From NCBI GenBank assembly GCA_023392635.1, contig JAEVYS010000009.1, positions 1 to 23,399 of the forward strand: DNA of 23,399 bases. The letters run 5' to 3'. Shown piece after piece: positions 22,660-23,399 of the stretch (positions are counted from its first letter, which is position 1; each line of letters opens with the position of its first letter). The stretch comes from Actinomycetes bacterium. Its GTDB lineage: Bacteria; Actinomycetota; Actinomycetes; Propionibacteriales; Propionibacteriaceae. The notes under the pieces were generated by a model, which was not told the DNA's origin, did no database searches, and saw only the letters and a program-made list of their open reading frames with translations. The translations under genes and the position numbers were made by a program.

Positions 22660-22680
22660 GTCGCCCGTACGGGGTCTTAC
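22660..22680 (+). promoter_or_regulatory. Shared cis-element of the paralogue pair, copy B
   Basis: GTCGCCCGTA-CG-GGGTCTTAC differs from 15085-15105 only at the two middle bases. The core CCCGTACGGG (22664-22673) is a perfect 10-bp palindrome. It ends 95 bp before the start of the second paralogue. Confidence 0.6.
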
Positions 22681-22682
22681 AA

Positions 22683-22756
22683 CCTACGGCTGATCAGGGG
22701 TTTCATTGGGTGTGGACGTATCAGTCGTCCACCGCCCCGCCTCCGATGGCCGTAGG
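22683..22756 (+). promoter_or_regulatory. Possible structured leader of paralogue 2
   Basis: Outer stem CCTACGG (22683-22689) with CCGTAGG (22750-22756). Inside it, a perfect 7-bp hairpin GTGGACG (22712-22718)/CGTCCAC (22726-22732) carries the 7-nt loop TATCAGT. The loop's ATCAG can pair with CTGAT (22690-22694) just inside the outer stem, a possible pseudoknot. It ends 19 bp before the start codon, next to the GAGGAGGA ribosome site. Confidence 0.4.
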
Positions 22757-22775
22757 CAGGGGCGAGGAGGAAGAG

Positions 22776-23321
22776 ATGCCCACGACCGTTGTTGACCGGA
22801 TGGACGAGCGGCTGCTCGGGCCGGTGCCCGTCGCCCCTGCCACCGGAACCACCTGCTTCCCGCACGCCTCGTTGACCCCGCAGGCCGTGCTGGGCCTGGT
22901 GAAGGCCCACTCCCACGACTTCCGCGCGGTCGACGACCTCCTGGCGTGGACGGATCGGCCGCGCGTCCCCGACGACGCCGACGACGAGGCGGACGACGGA
23001 CGCGCCTACCGCGTGCTCGGCTGGACGACGAGTTCGATCCTCCGCGGGACCTTGTCCCAGCGTCTGGATGCGCTGAACCCGGTGGCCGCGTTCCGCCTGC
23101 TCGACCAGCCCGAGATCGCCCAGCTGGACCGAACGAACCGTGACTACGTGGTGCTGGTCGACGTCGCCCGCCGCCCCGGCCCGCCGGCCGTGCGGGGTGC
23201 GATCTCCGGCAGGGACATCGACCTGTGGTGCACCAATGACCCGAGCGAGTTCCAGGGCGCCATCGCGGTCGACGTCGAGACCTACACCCGCCGCTTCTTC
23301 GGCACCGGCGTCGCCGCCTGA
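22776..23321 (+). CDS. Unknown-family protein, paralogue 2
   Basis: A 181-aa soluble protein with no recognised domain. The core 82-127 (GWTTSSILRGTL, RLDALNPVAAFRLLDQPEIA, RDYVVL) is 32/46 identical to the protein at 15186-15725; even the DNA shares an identical 19-base stretch (23077-23095 and 15478-15496). The N-terminal parts align weakly (F-x-HA, HS-x-D-x-R-x-V-x-D), and a highly acidic insert DDADDEADD at 67-74 is unique to this copy. It lacks the His-rich segment of the other. A strong GAGGAGGA site precedes the ATG. The two genes probably arose by duplication and share upstream control. Function is unknown. Confidence 0.85.
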   Translation: MPTTVVDRMDERLLGPVPVAPATGTTCFPHASLTPQAVLGLVKAHSHDFRAVDDLLAWTDRPRVPDDADDEADDGRAYRVLGWTTSSILRGTLSQRLDALNPVAAFRLLDQPEIAQLDRTNRDYVVLVDVARRPGPPAVRGAISGRDIDLWCTNDPSEFQGAIAVDVETYTRRFFGTGVAA

Positions 23322-23360
23322 GCGCCGGGTCACGACAGGCTCACGACAAGGGGCGGGGCC

Positions 23361-23399
23361 GCCGGGGGGCCCCCCCCCCCCCCCGGTGCGGCGCCGGGG
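23361..23399. repeat. C15 homopolymer and G/C run at the window edge
   Basis: A run of 15 C (23370-23384) preceded by six G and followed by a GCGCCGGGG end. It is not part of a gene. Its length is unusual and may be a sequencing or assembly artefact. Confidence 0.6.

Overview
The window is a very GC-rich chromosomal segment with the habits of an actinomycete (Actinomycetota). Start codons are often GTG, and several promoters place a TANNNT-like -10 box 6-7 nt before the start codon, as expected for leaderless mRNAs. The dgt-dnaG gene pair and the LAL/LuxR-type regulator fit the same group. Propionibacteriales is plausible but cannot be fixed from sequence alone. Both window edges run into extreme G/C tracts (32-56 and 23361-23399), which look like natural assembly break points.

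Layout. (1) 92-2598, minus: a sugar-uptake fragment in which a ROK repressor gene precedes a lipoprotein sugar-binding protein; the permeases would lie beyond the left edge. A perfect AT-rich palindrome covers the ROK promoter. (2) 2759-3574, minus: a Pro/Gln-rich DUF4190-like membrane protein. (3) 3685-7774, plus: a housekeeping block of a Dgt-like HD hydrolase, DNA primase DnaG and an unusual short sigma-70 factor. (4) 7785-10090, minus: a two-gene ABC-2 type exporter. (5) 10203-11021, minus: a TauE/SafE permease. (6) 11101-12357: a divergent pair made of a SufR-like cysteine-containing regulator and a hemerythrin protein with a His/Asp tail, separated by a perfect 10-bp inverted repeat. (7) 12521-14763: a divergent MFS exporter and LysR regulator with a T-N11-A box between them.

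(8) 14764-18769 is the least explained part. A 422-bp non-coding stretch dense in inverted repeats leads into a 179-aa protein of unknown family. Next come a LuxR/MalT-like regulator that lacks the usual N-terminal ATPase and an orphan 144-aa protein. These genes are separated by unusually long intergenic regions that share sequence motifs. (9) 18839-22643 is more ordinary: a GCS2-family carboxylate-amine ligase, a five-helix membrane protein overlapping an AHSA1/SRPBCC protein, a DUF72 protein, and a second SRPBCC protein. (10) 22776-23321 encodes a clear paralogue of the 179-aa protein (32 of 46 residues identical in the core). The same 21-bp motif lies upstream of both paralogues and nowhere else that I saw. 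My best candidate for an undescribed system is this two-paralogue family with its shared cis-element, possibly under the ATPase-less LuxR regulator encoded between the two copies.

I saw no rRNA, tRNA, CRISPR array, transposase or integrase.
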